This document shows positions 61,763 through 62,606 of a stretch of 62,606 nt of DNA, one piece after another. The stretch is from assembly GCA_030651305.1 (NCBI GenBank), contig JAUSCI010000074.1:1-62606 (forward strand), read 5' to 3'. This DNA comes from Sulfuritalea sp. (GTDB lineage Bacteria > Pseudomonadota > Gammaproteobacteria > Burkholderiales > Rhodocyclaceae). Each line of letters opens with the position of its first letter. The stretch's first letter is position 1. The notes beneath the pieces are model-generated. The model was not told the origin of the DNA. It worked only from the letters and a program-made list of their open reading frames with translations, and did not search any database. The position numbers and the translations under genes were made by a program.

Positions 61763-62606
61763 GCGGAACCCAGATCGGCTTCATCATCTTCGGCTGCCTG
61801 TTGACGCTGCTGGTGCTGCGCGTGCCGATAGGCATCGCCATGTTCATTTGCGGTGGCGGCGGCTATTTGTATCTCACCGGCGGTGAAACCGGGCCGCTGC
61901 TCAACTCGCTGAAGAATCTTGCCTATGCCCGGCTGTCCAATTACGACCTGGTGGTGATTCCGTTGTTCCTGCTGATGGGGCAGTTCGCCACGCACGGCGG
62001 CCTGAGCCGATCCTTGTTCAGGTTTGTCAGCGCCTTCATCGGCCACCGCAAGGGCGGCATTGCGATGGCGGCAATCGGCGCCTGCGCAGGCTTCGGCGCG
62101 ATCTGCGGTTCGTCCCTGGCAACCGCTGCAACCATGGGCCAGGTGGCCCTGCCCGAGCTGAAGCGCTACGGCTATTCCGGATCGCTGGCGACCGGTGCAC
62201 TGGCCGCCGGCGGCACGCTCGGCATCATGATCCCGCCCTCGGTGCCGCTGGTGATCTATGCCATCCTGACCCAGGAGTCGATCGGCAAGCTGTTCATGGC
62301 GGCCGTATTGCCGGGCATCATCGCGATGCTCGGCTATATGCTGGTGGTGCAGATCGTAGTCGCCTTCAACCCCGGCGCCGGACCTGCAGGGCCGCGCGTA
62401 CCGTGGCCGGAACGCATCCGCTGTCTGCTCCAGGTGCTGCCGGTGCTGCTGGTCTTCGTCGTGGTCATCGTCGGCATCTACGGCGGCTGGGCCAACCCGA
62501 CCGAGGCGGCATCGATCGGCGCCGCCTCCTGCGGCATTCTCGCCTTCATGTCCGGCAACATGCGCTGGGAGCAGGTGGAAAAGACGCTGCTCGGAACTGC
62601 CATGGC
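61759..62606 (+). CDS. TRAP transporter large permease (DctM type), partial
   Basis: Begins with ATG at 61759 (overlapping the DctQ stop) and runs off the right edge after about 282 residues. The DctM pattern is clear: FIIFGCLLTLLVLRVPIGIA, LVVIPLFLLMGQFATHGGLS, GAICGSSLATAATMGQVALPE and GGTLGIMIPPSVPLVIYAI. It forms the ion-coupled channel for an organic anion, with a periplasmic binding protein presumably beyond the edge. The catabolic setting suggests an aromatic acid. Confidence 0.93.
   Translation, partial: MSGTQIGFIIFGCLLTLLVLRVPIGIAMFICGGGGYLYLTGGETGPLLNSLKNLAYARLSNYDLVVIPLFLLMGQFATHGGLSRSLFRFVSAFIGHRKGGIAMAAIGACAGFGAICGSSLATAATMGQVALPELKRYGYSGSLATGALAAGGTLGIMIPPSVPLVIYAILTQESIGKLFMAAVLPGIIAMLGYMLVVQIVVAFNPGAGPAGPRVPWPERIRCLLQVLPVLLVFVVVIVGIYGGWANPTEAASIGAASCGILAFMSGNMRWEQVEKTLLGTAM

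Overview
The window looks like chromosomal DNA of a GC-rich betaproteobacterium, most likely of the Rhodocyclales (Thauera/Azoarcus/Sterolibacteriaceae type). The reasons are the high GC, the dapD-pilU-dapE-prmB order, the Mla-type transport operon, the RNase E architecture, and above all an anaerobic phenol-type gene cluster with ppsA, ppsB, a ppsC-like CBS protein, UbiD, UbiX and Nudix genes. This lineage call is inference; no rRNA gene is present.

Layout. 1-9 kb: a PIN-domain gene, a beta-oxidation set on the minus strand (thiolase, HADH/hydratase fusion, acyl-CoA dehydrogenase), an isochorismatase-like hydrolase, a PolB-type exonuclease and a divergent IclR regulator. 9-14 kb: a sulfur-handling operon (DsrE-like, TusA-like, SQR-like flavoprotein, DUF1641), then a divergent haem-copper oxidase-like gene facing a SCO gene. 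14.6-28 kb: a DUF4143 ATPase, an acyl-CoA synthetase, a four-gene MCE/Mla-type ABC operon, ppx/ppk1 back to back, an S49 peptidase, a Rieske protein, a HAD phosphatase and rluC, all ending at the long leader of rne. 28-44.5 kb: mostly housekeeping genes (rne, uvrB, an aminotransferase, tRNA-Asn, yaeQ, dapD, pilU, dapE, prmB) with small hypothetical genes and an orphan ABC ATPase between them. 44.5-48.5 kb: two toxin-antitoxin modules, one with a frameshifted antitoxin, an ACT protein, and a ClpX-like ATPase lacking the zinc domain.

48-62.6 kb is the most distinctive part. A XylR/DmpR-type sigma-54 activator with a PPOX-like partner is divergent from a catabolic operon. That operon has a good -24/-12 promoter (GG-N10-GC) and then ppsA (the catalytic His falls at residue 569, as reported for Thauera aromatica), ppsB, one UbiD decarboxylase/carboxylase, a Tm-1-like/UPF0261 protein, a CBS-ACT protein (PpsC-like), UbiX, Nudix, PPOX-like, a PaaK-type aryl-CoA ligase, a phosphoesterase and a DctQ-DctM TRAP transporter that runs off the end. 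The proposed flow is: import, ATP-dependent phosphorylation of a phenolic hydroxyl (PpsABC), prenyl-FMN-dependent carboxylation (UbiD, cofactor from UbiX), and CoA-thioester formation. Only one UbiD is seen and the small carboxylase subunits known from T. aromatica are absent, so this is either a variant module or part of a split one.

Other signals. A 25-bp dispersed repeat (core GTCGGCGCTGG) occurs eight or nine times, mostly between genes but also inside dapE and rne. The Tm-1-like gene carries an in-frame UAA at codon 3, flanked by identical AAA codons, and no other usable start restores its N-terminus.
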